A stretch of DNA of 28,259 bases. It comes from Gymnopilus junonius (Eukaryota > Basidiomycota > Agaricomycetes > Agaricales > Galerinaceae). This document shows, one piece after another, positions 11,257-21,605 of this stretch. Every line of letters begins with the position of its first letter. The first letter of the stretch is position 1. The translations under genes and the position numbers were made by a program. The stretch covers positions 1 to 28,259 of the forward strand of contig JADNYJ010000417.1 in NCBI GenBank assembly GCA_015501075.1. The letters are read 5' to 3'. The notes below the pieces were generated by a model. The model did not search any database and was not told the origin of the DNA. It saw only the letters and a program-made list of their open reading frames with translations.

Positions 11257-12236
11257 ACCATCATGTAGCTTTTTTGCTTTTATCCTTTTTCCAACGTAGA
11301 ACGACAGTTACCCGCTTCAATCTACGATCCATCTCTTTAGACTTTATAAGTTTGTGCCATAATCGCGTAAGCCATCATGTTGCATAGTCGTTGCCTCTTT
11401 GTAGCTCTAGCTCTTGCAATTTTGTCGTATCCTGCTGTAAGCAAATACTATATGCTACTAGTCGCATCAAGGTCTTCAGATTCACAACCAATTTTCTACC
11501 TTGATTGGTGACGACACTTCGTGCTAGCTCTGCGCTAAAGTACTCCGAATGCCACGCTCAGCCCGATCTCAAGCTCAAGAAATCATAGAAATAGTTAACT
11601 TGAAAAACTTTGCAAAAAGCGTAAAGTGTCAGAGAACATGTCCAGTATCGCAAGTCAACGCTGAGTTGTCACGTCTTGGGATTTCATTTTTTCCCCCTCA
11701 AGTACGGACGATCGCTCAAGTATGAAGACTTCAATGTTAAACATTGATAAAGGAATGGACGTTGAACTTGGATCACCCCAGATATCAAGCTTAAACTCAA
11801 TGCGCACAGTCTAACGGACAATTCATTGGTGATATTTCAAACGTAACGGCCCAACAGGCAGGCAACATTGGATCTGAACGAGTGGTATTTCAGCAAAAGT
11901 CAGATGAAAGCCTTGGAGTTGGAATAAGCGGCTACGGAGGTAGGAAACATCACATGGGCGCGATGAATCATATGTCGTTGTATAGAACCTTTATAATATG
12001 TGAGTCAGATAGCGCGAAGAGGAGAGATAAAAGGGAGTAAGACCAACTGAAACAACGAATCACAAATCCACGTAGTTGGACACCTGGTTTATCAATGAAG
12101 GTAGTAAGTTCGATGACGAAGGAGGAGGAGGAGAATTCGACAAACCGAAGTGACGAGTCTACGAATTCAAGACCTGTAGACAAAGTAAGGGCATTATTAA
12201 TGATAAATAAAATAAGAGAGAGAGGAGATGATGGAC
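11257..12236. other. Intergenic stretch
   Basis: No supported gene. Short frames on both strands near 11968-12394 are antisense shadows or 3' flank of the - strand gene that ends at 12237. An imperfect GGAGGAGGAGG run lies near 12120. Confidence 0.55.
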
Positions 12237-13018
12237 CTAGTCGATCTTGAGGAAGACCTTCCATTCCTCCTCACTCCAATACATCTCCCCGAGTTCCTCC
12301 TTGACGCTCTTGTACGTAGGGTAGAACGCATTGAAGGCCATCTCAACCATCTTCTTCTCCGAGTCATCCTTGTAGGCGATCTGGCCATCCTCATGGTAGA
12401 GCTTACTGAATAGCTTCATAGAGTCGTCAAAATTTTGGACGGCTTTCTTGATCGTAGATTTGAGACGATCGGCACCAGCGATAAGCTTCATAATGATAGC
12501 TTCAGAGTCCGTAGGCAACGGCAACACGTCCTCGGCAACGACCTGGTCGAGAGACATGCCATCGGGCATATACAACGTTTACATATACGGTATATTAATC
12601 ACGAGTGATGAGGAGGAGCAATGATAATTTGTACTTACAACCTTGTCGTCAATGATGTCAATAGACACAACTTCGTCACGCGTCTTCTCGCGGTAGGTAA
12701 GGCCGCATTTGCCTTCGAGGTTGACCATGAAGCGGGAGTCCGAGCCAGCGATATTATCGCGGATTTTGAACCTATCGATTCCGGGACCAGACTTGACAAT
12801 CACATCAATGTTCTAATGTTAAGCAATAAGTAACCGGCCGCACTCAACGCAAGGGAAAAAAAAATTACCGTGGTAGGACGGATATCCCTGGCCTGGATGT
12901 AGAGCCCACCAACGACGGAGACTCGGGTCTTGGCCGCCGCCTCAGCGCGAACAAAAGCGTGCCAGCGGGCGAAGAGCGGCTTGAGGCCGTAGTGGAGGAG
13001 AGGACGAGAGACCAACAT
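12237..13018 (-). CDS. Nucleotidyltransferase-fold protein (AbiEii/MNT-like), 3 exons
   Basis: Exons are 13018-12869, 12812-12639 and 12575-12237, encoding about 220 residues. Residues ~33-57 match the nucleotidyltransferase superfamily entry motif: V-V-G-G, ten residues, R-x-T-T, N-I-D, then hydrophobics. A later acidic strand (VVSIDIIDD) and a C-terminal helix (IIMKLIAGADR) fit the same fold. The usual D-x-D is here N-I-D, so metal binding may be weakened. Intron 1 (12868-12813) is canonical. Intron 2 (12638-12576) has a good GTAAGT donor, but its 3' end reads AACG instead of an AG acceptor; a missing A would explain this. The protein is short for the superfamily. It probably does not act as an enzyme, but that is inference. 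A TCTATATTT lies about 25 bp upstream of the ATG. No partner gene is visible. Confidence 0.5.
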
Positions 13019-13346
13019 GTAAGGATCCGAGTTCCAAATATAGAACGAGAGAGCGAGATCAAATGAAGAGAAGAGCGCGCGCGAAATTAGGAATTCAAAT
13101 CAATACGATTGAGTTGATTCTACGACGAAACAAGATGTAAAATATGGGTTTTTATAGTAATGGAAAGGAGGCTGACAAAATAAGAGAAAAGCAATGTGAT
13201 TTTGAAGAGAACCAAAAGAAGGAAGAAATTGTGAACTAAACGATTGGTAGAGATCGTGTCCGGAACGGAATAGAAGTGATGGAGAATAATGAAAGTGGAA
13301 GCGTACTGAAAATAATGTGCACGGAAAGAGAGTCCGATAACGCTAT
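13019..13346. other. AT-rich divergent intergenic stretch
   Basis: Lies between the start of the - strand nucleotidyltransferase-like gene and a + strand leader block. It probably holds the former's promoter. A 90-codon - strand frame here looks like chance: it is hydrophobic, repetitive and has no motif. Confidence 0.5.
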
Positions 13347-13409
13347 ACACGTGACTTTTGCACAGCGGTTGCCCCGTCCCGAATTCCAACACCTTCCCTT
13401 CGCAACCCA
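13347..13409 (+). repeat. Promoter/leader block shared with gene X (21606-21691)
   Basis: CGTGACTTTTGCACAGC, a GGTTGCCCC-like stretch, CAACACCTT and TTCGCAACCCA occur in the same order at 21606-21691, just upstream of gene X. In gene X the block leads into an ATG 14 bp later. Here it runs straight into DUF2786-type codons that have no ATG, so a leader-first fusion seems likely. Confidence 0.6.
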
Positions 13410-13860
13410 GGCGGATCTCTATAACGAAGGGGAATTTTAACTCGGAAGACGACTACACGGAAGGAAATTCTAGGAAGCCAAAGAACAATACCCGCAAAGT
13501 CGGAGGGAAAGGCCAACGGCAGCAAAAGCCAAAACCAAAACTGACGTACGGCTGTAATCTTTATTCATCTTTTAGTTTCATTAAATCGTATCCAATATAC
13601 AGATATGTTGCTCAGGTCGCGGAATTTGCAAATGACGGGGTTGAGGAGTCGAAAGATGTTCCTACAGGTAAGGATCTAAAAACATGTCTCCCTATAGCGT
13701 CAATTTACCTGTACTATTTTACAACTCAGTTGACCAGACGAAAAAGAATACAGTGCCTCTGATCTTACGTGTCTGAATTTTGTCCATTATCTGACTTCTT
13801 GCAACATTGAATCAGCTTGAAAGGATTCGGAAGACGATGCAGCTGGCCAACCATCCAGGG
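13406..13860 (+). pseudogene. 5' fragment of a DUF2786-domain gene, no start codon, cut at exon 4
   Basis: Inferred exons are 13406-13545, 13603-13667, 13730-13752 and 13816-13860, with introns of 57, 62 and 63 nt that keep the frame. The first exon starts PRRISITKGN with no ATG and is Lys/Gln/Asn-rich. Exon 4 begins LERIRKTMQLANHPG, the opening helix of DUF2786, a small helical domain of unknown function common in fungi. Homology stops at 13860, where the sequence changes abruptly to the antisense of the - strand gene on the right. The 225 bp at 13636-13860 are nearly identical to 18055-18289. The fragment lacks a start and most of its domain and is presumably non-functional. Confidence 0.7.
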
Positions 13861-15494
13861 CTGGACCTAATTCCGATGGAGGTGCAGGCGAATGGCGAGC
13901 ATGATCTGGCTGCGGAGCATCGTCGACTTTCATAGCGTCGTCATTCTCCTCTTCACGCCGTTGCTGCTGTGGCAGCTGCTCCTGAACCAATGTCGGAAAT
14001 TTGACTCCAACTCCAGCAGATGAAGCAAGTGCCAGTCGATCACCACCACGACTGACTTCCGACTGCGCTTCCAGAGAGTTTTTAAGATGCGGAAGCGGCG
14101 ATTCAACTGCTTCAGCCTCCTTCCTAGCTTCCTCCCCAGCCACATCCCGCATCTCAACATCTCCATCCTCCTCCTTCCAATAAGGCGGAATGGGGAGCGC
14201 AAGGTTACCACCACCGGAGGAAGACGCGATGGAACTCTCGCGATCTTCCCTATTCAGCTGCAGCCCATCACCCCGCTCCTGCAGCTCCTCATTCTCCACC
14301 CAACATCTTTCCTATTCACCTTCTGCTCCTCATCCTGCCGCACCAAACCCGCCTTCCCACCGCCCTCAATCCGCCTGAACGCCATCCACCCCACATCTAC
14401 TCTAGTAACCAAACTCACAGGAGAAGGCGACTCTTCCCTTTCAGGCAGGGGCGGATACACATTAACTGCAGCAGCTGCAGCTGCTGCCGCCTCCTGCTCC
14501 CTCTTCCCAATAGCCTGCAATGGCACCGACCGCGAATGCTGCTCCAACTGCATATGTGACTGCGAATGCTCCAGCTGCATATACGGCTGTACACATGGCT
14601 GTGCCTCAGCCTCAGCCTCAACCAATCCATCCGTAGTGTGCGGCAGGATTGAAGGAGAAGAGGAGGAGGAAGAAGCAAAAGGTCCATTCATCAACGCCGG
14701 GGACTGTAACGACATCTTCGCAAACCCATTAAGGGGCGAAGGCGAGGGTACACCGGGCGTAGATGACCTTATCGCTCCCCAGTCCCAGATGACGCTGACG
14801 TGGGTGGGGTCGATGCGGGGGTTGAGAGAGCCATTGAAGAAGCTGAAGCTGAAGTTGTAGGCGGTGGAGGTGGTGGAAGCAGCGATGAGGAAGCCTGTGA
14901 TGACGTTGAGGAAGCTGTTACTGTCGGCGGTCCTGGTCCTGGGGATGCAGAAGCCATAAACGGCGATGTTAAAGTCAGAGGAGTGAGCGTGGGCGTAAGC
15001 AACGACGCCAACGACGAATGACGGTGTCCTCGATGGTGCTGAACCTTCCACAATAGTGGTCGGAGAGGGTAACGCAGGCCGTAGTGTCCATTCATCTACG
15101 TATAAAATCACGTCAGCTTCCGCCCCTAAAAAATCCCAACAAAATAATAATAAAATAACCACCTCGCGCAGCCAAAGCCGTCTCCCCAGCCTCAGCCTCA
15201 GCCCCAATCCTAATCTCCAGCCTGACCAAACCACTTTTTGCCTTCTGCTCAGGTTCATAACCAAGCTTCTCTCACCAACCTCACCCTCACCCACCCTCAA
15301 CTTCTCCAACGCATGGTGCATCCGCCTCTTGCGCACCTTAGGTGGCATCTTTATTTCATCGTCATCACGATTTGTTGGATCTGCTGGATCTGCTGGATCG
15401 GGTGGGACAGGCGGAGGATCGGGCGCAGGCGGTCTGGAAGTTTGAGGGCGCCATATCGATGTGGGTGTTAATGCTGCTTCCGAGGGTGACACAG
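13787..15494 (-). pseudogene. Uncharacterised low-complexity gene with several frame breaks
   Basis: Long - strand open frames cover 15492-14254 and 14299-13787. The likely protein switches frame at several points. Near 15265 a plausible acidic/Ala-rich segment with KLGYEPEQKAKSGLVRLEI starts in another frame. Between about 15000 and 14770 a Ser/Pro/Ala-rich frame looks better than the main one. Near 14300 the frame shifts into MENEELQERGDGLQL. Likely introns are a 5' one at 15578-15495 (GTATGT...ACAG) and a short one near 15160-15125. The protein is rich in Ala, Glu, Gln and Ser, with a poly-Ala tract and imperfect HMQLEQHS repeats; no enzyme motif is seen. Its last ~24 codons are the antisense of the adjoining DUF2786 fragment, so the C-terminus is chimeric. 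Start codon and full exon set cannot be fixed. Confidence 0.45.
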
Positions 15495-15824
15495 CTGTAT
15501 TAGATACCGAGGGAGGTTTTGAAGCCGTTGAGTTGAGTTTGGACCAGAGAAGAGGCGGACGGATTAGTAATCACATACCGGATCGATCTTACAAGGACAC
15601 GGCTTACTACATCCGAGTCATCTTCCTAGACATCAGACAAAGAAAAATGAGCACTGGTGCAAATTAACTGTCAGCAAACTACATATATTTACGCCGCAAT
15701 CATCATCTGGATATCCACTGCTAGACGCAGGTACAAGACAACGGTGGCTTGCTTTATCAGCTCTGTGCTCGCCTACATTGTGGAACTCATCGCTTAGTCG
15801 TACTTTACTTTACTAGACATCGCC
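15495..15824. other. Intergenic stretch between divergent genes
   Basis: Contains a probable intron of the - strand gene (15578-15495, donor GTATGT, acceptor ACAG) and some unplaced 5' sequence. To the right is the promoter/leader of the HNH gene, with pyrimidine-rich ACTTTACTTTACT just before the ATG at 15825. Confidence 0.45.
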
Positions 15825-17113
15825 ATGGCAGCTGCGTACCTTCAGGGGCAACCGCTTCCGCCCAACACGTACAACAGCACCACCGAGGGACCCCTCCACT
15901 ACGCTTATAAGGAATGTTTAAAAATGGAAACTACTGCTGGCGCTGATCAGGAGGCACTTTCACTTGCTCGCTGTCTGGGATATCTGATTCGGGAGCTCCC
16001 AAGTCGAGCGAAAGTAATTGTTGCTGACGAGGTCCTGGCTTGCAATGCCGATGATGAAGGTATGAAAGATCTTTCTCAGTTTTATATAAATCATTTGATC
16101 CGAGTTTGTAAGTTAACCTTTGTATTCAGTCTCGATCTCCGCATAATTTTCTTTCTAGTTCGACAAAACAAAGGACAAACCCCAACTCCATCAGAGCATC
16201 CTAGTCGGCCTTCTTTTGAAATGCACAGGGCATTTTTCAGCGAAGTAGCGGAACTGGCTCCAAGGGACCATAGTACTGCCAAATCCTCGGTAAGTACAGC
16301 AGAAATGTCTTAACTCGTCGGCGTCGTTAATGAAATGATCTCTTTTGGGAAGGCTTTAAAGCGTGATAACTTACGCTGCATTGTGACGGGCTGGGTAGAT
16401 TCATCAAGCAAAGCCTCCCTCGGACCCGCCGAAATGCAGAGGTACAACGTAAATCCAAACTCTCCGGAAACCTACACCAACTACTGCCACATTTTTCCTC
16501 CTTCGACTAACTGGTCCTTTGACCCAAATGATCCAGAGGAGAAGAAGGTCAGCTAGTTTTCTATTTATCACCACCATTTTAACCTTGCAATGTACTGCAG
16601 AAAAGGTACGCGGGGACGGTTTTGGCTATCATCGATGCCTTCGGGGCCATCGACGTCCTCTCTGAGCTTGGGGGTGAAAAAATACATCGCCTTGAGAACG
16701 GATTTACTATGGATCCAACCTTGCATACTTATTTCGACGACCTCAAATTATGGTTCGAAGAAGTCCCGGTGAGCGCCGAATTCATCACTTCTGATGAACG
16801 TTCTCTGATTCTTTTATAGAATGCGATCAACACCTACAGAGTCTGTACGTTCAGCAATACTATCGCTCTTCTCTTGGTTTTTCCGCCCAATCACATTATC
16901 ACCTTCACGTCCACCGACCCTCATCTCCCTGTTCCTAACCCAGCGTACCTCAACCTGCATGCAGCCGTATGTCGAATTGCTCATATGTCCGGCGCTGCAG
17001 GCTACTTATATCTGGAGGATCGTGAAATCGAGAAGTTGAAGGTGCTCTCTCACGATGGTTCCTCCGCAAAGTTCTTGGCGTCTCGCCTCAAGAGTGTCGA
17101 GCTCAGGACATGA
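15825..17113 (+). CDS. HNH_2-type nuclease-domain protein, intact, 5 exons
   Basis: Exons are 15825-16107, 16159-16289, 16353-16547, 16601-16768 and 16820-17113. All four introns (51, 63, 53 and 51 nt) have GT/AG ends and keep one open frame of 356 residues. The ATG has a strong context (GCCATGG). The N-terminal half is helical and ends in a segment with LIRVFRQNKGQTPTPSEHPS. The centre carries the HNH_2 signature: RDNLRCIVTG (Cys and Thr-Gly), followed about 35 residues later by YCHIFP, whose His is the expected catalytic residue. HNH_2 proteins are abundant in mushroom genomes, with few tested functions; a metal-dependent nuclease is the family inference. No signal peptide is seen. The 3' half (from about 16398) is duplicated in inverted orientation at 23920-25437. 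Confidence 0.85.
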
Positions 17114-17489
17114 GAGAAATATCTCACTGCGTCACTGTTCGCATGGAGCTTGAACCGGTTAATTTTTTATGCCAGAGTACACATCTTACAGTCTTACTGT
17201 ACCTGTACCTAATCTTGCTTGGGTAAATCTCAAGTTATTTATCGATGAGCAGCATCTGGTATTCTACCACTTGATTTCTCTTTCAGCACTAGCTGACGCG
17301 GCATGGAGAGGGTTGAGAGGTGAGTAACGCAGGAGGATGTTCCTGATTTGCAGTGCGAGGTTCTGAGCCTTTTTCTGAGCTGGAATTGACGGGAACATCA
17401 GCTTCGTGGTCGATCAAAGATGCAGTAATGGAAAAGAGTACTGTCGTTGAGACTCATGATGACCTATAGATAACACCGTCATTACCACC
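17114..17489. other. 3' flank of the HNH gene
   Basis: No gene seen. Similarity to the right arm continues only to about 17195. The remainder sits where the right arm carries the C-terminal half and 3' flank of gene X, which suggests a deletion here. Confidence 0.5.
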
Positions 17490-17945
17490 AGACACCTGCG
17501 AGACGGGGAGACGGATGTCAATACCAATAGTCCGGATCCAGCCACAGGACGAGCACACTGCCGACACCATATGCAGACAGGCGGAAATGAGACAGCAGAG
17601 GAAATGCAAACGACTACCTCGATGGAATATCGAGCATAAGCTACTGCACCATTGCCCCTTCCGCCTCCGGCCCCCATTCCTATTCTCACCGCGATCGGAA
17701 TACTAGTACACCGGGCTAGCTGACTTCGAAAGCTGTCTATTGGGCCACTGCTGTTCAGATGGAGTGTGGAGGAGATCGGAGTGATGATGTTACATCCTCT
17801 GCGAGGTCTAATGCGAGTGTGCTGAGGATGGCTGCGGCGCTGACGAGCATGTCGGATATGGTACAAGTCGGGAGAGTGGTGGTGTGTGGGAGGTTGAGAA
17901 AGAGGGAGGAAATAGTTCGAAGATGGTATAGGAAGAAGCTTTTCT
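17490..17945 (-). pseudogene. Decayed partial copy of gene X
   Basis: Read on the - strand, the DNA follows gene X from the exon 3 border rightward. An ATTACAG acceptor-like end is followed by CTTC...ATCTTCGA, a TTCTCAAC...CACAC block, a 29-nt perfect match (17814-17842 against 22180-22208), an AGCTTTCGAAGTC block, a TCCGCCTGTCT block and a CTCGCAGGTG block. All are in the same order as in gene X (22012-22595). The reading frame is not maintained between blocks. A 150-codon open frame on this strand (17866-17414) mixes frames and is not a separate gene. The exon 1-2 part and the C-terminal half of gene X are missing. Confidence 0.7.
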
Positions 17946-18054
17946 GTAATGAAGGATGTTAGTCGAATGCACGATGTATGGGAGGTTAGGAGAGGGAAAT
18001 TGTCGGTGTAGTGTCGGTGTCAGCTGACAGGACAGAGATCATTTATAGGTCTGG

Positions 18055-18289
18055 CGGGGTTGAGGAGTCGAAAGATGTTCCTACAGGTAAGGATCTAAAT
18101 ACTTGTCTCCCTATAGCGTCAATTTACCTTGAATTTACCTATACTATTTTACAACTCAGTTGACGAGAAGGAAAAGAATACAGTGTATCTGACCTTACGT
18201 GTCTGAATTTTGTCCGTTATCTGACTTCTTGCAACATTGAATCAGCTTGAAACGATTCGGAAGATGATGCAGCTAGCCAACCATCCGGG
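18055..18289 (+). repeat. Direct repeat of 13636-13860 (DUF2786 gene segment)
   Basis: The two copies start at the same CGGGGTTGAGGAG and end at the same CCATCC(A/G)GG. They include introns and differ by scattered substitutions plus a 10-bp internal duplication (AATTTACCT-type) in this copy. The spacing is 4.4 kb, in direct orientation. Confidence 0.8.
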
Positions 18290-19416
18290 TACCGATGAGG
18301 CTGAAGCGAAAGCTGCTATACGCATGGCCACGAGATTGATGCAGCAGCAAAACATTACTCAAGCCGACCTATTGCCAATGAGACGAAGACGGAGAAATCG
18401 AATCGAGCCTGCCATAGTACTGTCACTATCACGTCTACCGTCGGTAAGATGGTGAGGTGCCAACAATGGCATTCGACGGCCTGTGAAGCTGCTTTTGAAG
18501 CCTTCGATGTTCAATTCTATTCGGAGAACCATGATGAAGGCGTGGACTGAGTGTTTTATGGGTTAGCTGAGCTTCGTTTATTTGCTCTTTCCGTCAGAAA
18601 AGTCGAAGCTAAAATATACATCTGTTGATGATAACTCAGAATACCATCGCTGCAGTGCTCACATTCGAAATGCTTCATAACCAAATTGAAACGTGGGCAC
18701 TTGAAAGAAAGCGGGAGCTCAAAGGATGCTCAGCACATATCAGTTATTGTATGGGTGTCGCTCTACACGTGAGGACATTGAATTTAGAATAGGATGGTGG
18801 TGAAGAAAGCGGAAGAGGAAGATAAAGCGCGCATCAAAAAGGAGAAAGAGGAAGAGCGGCAGCAATTAAGCGTCTCTCTATGCCATTGATTTCTAAATCG
18901 GAATCGGAGGAGAAAACGGAAGAAGAACCACCGCGTCCGATTGCCAGGGTCGAGGATGTCCCAGACAGAGACACGTACGTACCACCATTACCTGCAGACT
19001 CGAATACTGGAGAACCGCAGTCCACCACATTTCGTCACTCAAGTAGGACATTGTTACTCCCAAGCATCATAATCGTTAACCGGGATTCTAGTCTCCAAAC
19101 CAGAACATCCAGCTTGGCGAACCGAACCCATACCCATTCACAAAGACGGCAACACTAATGAGAATTCCGGAAATAACTACATTAACGACAACTCTCCAGA
19201 TGACGGAGCTGATGACCACAGTGATAGCGAAGATGATAGTGGACCCATGTCCATACAACCCAACTTTGATCGGCGAGATGAAGGGACCTACGATTTCGAC
19301 CTTGCAGCACTAGAAAAAAGAATTAAACAAAGGAACGAGCGATCCGGCAAGAGAGTCGAACCTAAGTAGCTCACTGACAATCCATCTCAACCTCTTCAAG
19401 TTCCGCCATCCTTGCA

Positions 19417-19566
19417 ATAAAACAAGAACCGATGGTAAAACAGGAACCGACGATAAAGAAGAATTGATCATAAAACAAGAATCGACCATAGAACAGGAGC
19501 CAACGATAAAGTAAGAACCAGTGATAAAACAAGAACCAACGATCAAACAAGAACCAATAATCAAAA
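19417..19566 (+). repeat. 18-bp minisatellite coding for IKQEPT-like hexapeptides
   Basis: About eight degenerate copies of ATAAAACAAGAACCAACG. In one frame they read [IV]-K-Q-E-P-[TM] repeatedly. One unit is 17 nt long (a one-base loss near 19455, giving a TGA), and one CAA is now TAA. IKQE matches the consensus for SUMO attachment (hydrophobic-Lys-x-Glu); a biological role is unproven. Confidence 0.8.
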
Positions 19567-19613
19567 GCGGAAGTGATTCAGGATCTATAGACAGGAAGAC
19601 GGGAGAAATATAG

Positions 19614-21605
19614 GATAATTTGTATCTTACATGCTCCACTGCTCTACAGAAATTTCGTGTTCTTACGCACGTTTGCCATCAAGTGATTTTAAGCCTACAA
19701 GGAAGTCAAATGAGAGAAACTGGGAAGTATGTGCAACTGCACGTGTCTTTCTTGTCAAATCTAAAGAGCGCAGTATTCAAAGTTATTAGTGGGCATGCTC
19801 AACGTGAATGAAATAGATTTGGGCTTTACCATTCAAAATGATAGAGTCAAAAGGCGCTTTCATATACTGCCGATCAACATTATTCAGACTGGAAATCACG
19901 TTTGAAACAACACCTCACATCAGCATAGGATCTGATTCACCCTCAAGACCTTAGCTCAAGGGACATCCGGATGAGTATATTACTTGTCATTGAATACTGA
20001 AATAGCGCGGACATCAGTCTAAAAAGAATAGAGTAATGAGGTACTTATGAAGGATAGAAAATGGACAGCAGTCGTTTTATGCTCGACCTTTTTCACAGCG
20101 GACAAGAATGGTAATATGGCTTCCGCAGTTGTCGAAGGTAAGGTGAATAGAGTCCTAAGAAGGGGCGACATGTTTTGTATAGGCAAGATACGAACTTTGA
20201 TACCGATACAGGTACCAGTGGCGGATCTAGAGTATACCTTAATCCCTGAAGTCGAGGTTAAGAGTTATGAATTCAAAGTCAAATGAGCGGTACGAATTAA
20301 AATCCACGGACAAAGGAAGCAGCTATGATTGGTAACCATGATGTACCGGACAGAAAGGGTAGCTGAAAAATGTAAGGCAGTAAGCAACGACGAGTGATGA
20401 ATGCCAAAGGATGGACTCGCAGAAATTGAATAGAACTGCGCCATAGATGAAATTTCAGGGGAGTGGAAGGAATAAGAGGTTTTCTGATCTTGAATGGGCA
20501 TTATGGGAGATGCCACACTCGACAATGGTGCTTCCAGTGACAAGCCAGTAACACGGGTCGATTAACATAGAGCACGTAAAGCTTCATACGGGTCGCAGAA
20601 GAGAGAACACATGAATATCTCAACATTAGCATTGCCGTTTACAATTGGCGATTGCGGGTGATAAGGCATTTGAGCGGATGACATAGTCAGTTCGAAAAAG
20701 ATGGTATAAGCTTTAAAATGTCGTGGGCGAAAGGAAAAAAATTATTAAATTTGAGGGATTGATGTCAACAATACATTATTACATATATTGTGTTTCTGTA
20801 GGGATTTCATGGGCCGACTCATTGCCGAGGTCGAGCTTGAGAGGGCAAATGTTCGCGTCGACGTAGTTCGTTAACGGCTATAAGAAGCCAGCGGCGAGAT
20901 TAATCAAGACGTAAGTAAATTCAATCGAAGTACGAGAGTTGCAGTAGTTCATGAGAAAGAGGGAGTGATATGCGAAGAGGACTCTAAACGGGGGTAAGCT
21001 AATGTGAGTAACGTTTACATGGGTATTTAGCTTCGTACAAGAGGGACTCAGCTGACTTAGTCGGGCATGATCGCCACTGATCACCACGTGAAAACGACAG
21101 GAATAGCGAGAGATAACGCCGAAGGGGGACTATTAATATTAACAGAGATATGAAGATACTTGGGAAATTGGCGGTGTAGAGTCGGTGCACGATCAGAAGA
21201 CGTCCAAGTATACATACGTCTAGCACTGCCGGTGCCAGTCAACGTCGGTCGAAGAATAATAATATGACAGGTGTCGATCAACATCATACATATCAGAACC
21301 AGTGTACTGCAGTAGTAGAGCTGTTCGAGGAAATGGAATTGGAGATGAAGATTCCCCACGGAAGATCCGGGTTATTTGAGAATCGAGATGGTAAAAGTCC
21401 ACCCCAGAGTGACAAGCGAGTATAGAGCGGTCTAGATCGAATTTCGAAGTTCGAGTTAACATGGCATAATGAGACTGGGGACGTCTGGCTCAGTAGGAGA
21501 CAGCTTGAAGAACGCCAAAGAGATTCCATTGTAAATGTGGTCGAAGTTTCAGTCAGACAATGGCTCCGTTCCGCACCGACGAGGTGATCCGGATTAGATA
21601 ATTTT
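19614..21605. other. ~2 kb without a recognisable gene
   Basis: Short frames on both strands (for example 20047-20286 + and overlapping - frames at 20878-21529) have no motifs, good starts or consistent introns. The right end (from about 21580) leads into the promoter of gene X. This is the centre of the inverted duplication. Confidence 0.55.

Larger units (their letters stand above)
16398..17945 (+). repeat. Left arm of an inverted segmental duplication
   Basis: Carries the HNH gene from exon 3 to about 80 bp past its stop (16398-17195, + strand), then a decayed copy of gene X on the - strand (17490-17945). The right arm (22012-25437) has the same two units in mirror order. The HNH part is nearly identical between arms, including introns. 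The X part is strongly diverged and lacks the C-terminal half of gene X. Confidence 0.75.
18055..19613 (+). pseudogene. DUF2786-domain gene, 5'-truncated and frameshifted
   Basis: Starts abruptly at 18055, inside the exon that contains GVEESKDVPT, without the N-terminal part present in the fragment at 13406-13860. After two introns comes LETIRKMMQLANHPGTDEAE with the following Arg/Met/Gln-rich helix, a good DUF2786 domain. A missing base near 18377 breaks the frame; in the next frame the protein continues through a CQQWHSTACEAAF-type segment. Past a probable intron it resumes at NTIAAVLTFEMLHNQIETWA, matching the C-terminal region usual in mushroom DUF2786 proteins. A Lys/Glu-rich helix and an acidic tail (DDHSDSEDDSG) lead to a TAG at 19367-19369. 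An 18-bp minisatellite then encodes IKQEPT-like units, broken by TGA and TAA. Several lesions make a working product unlikely. Confidence 0.7.

Noticed and set aside
14087..14860. 257-codon + strand frame opposite to the low-complexity gene
   Set aside because: Antisense of the - strand gene; Ser/Leu/Cys-rich runs mirror its poly-Ala and Gln tracts.
17414..17866. 150-codon - strand frame as an independent gene
   Set aside because: The DNA matches gene X in scattered blocks in other frames, so this frame is a by-product of decay of that copy.
20047..20286. 79-codon + strand frame in the centre of the inverted duplication
   Set aside because: No family resemblance and no splice structure; it cannot be told from chance.
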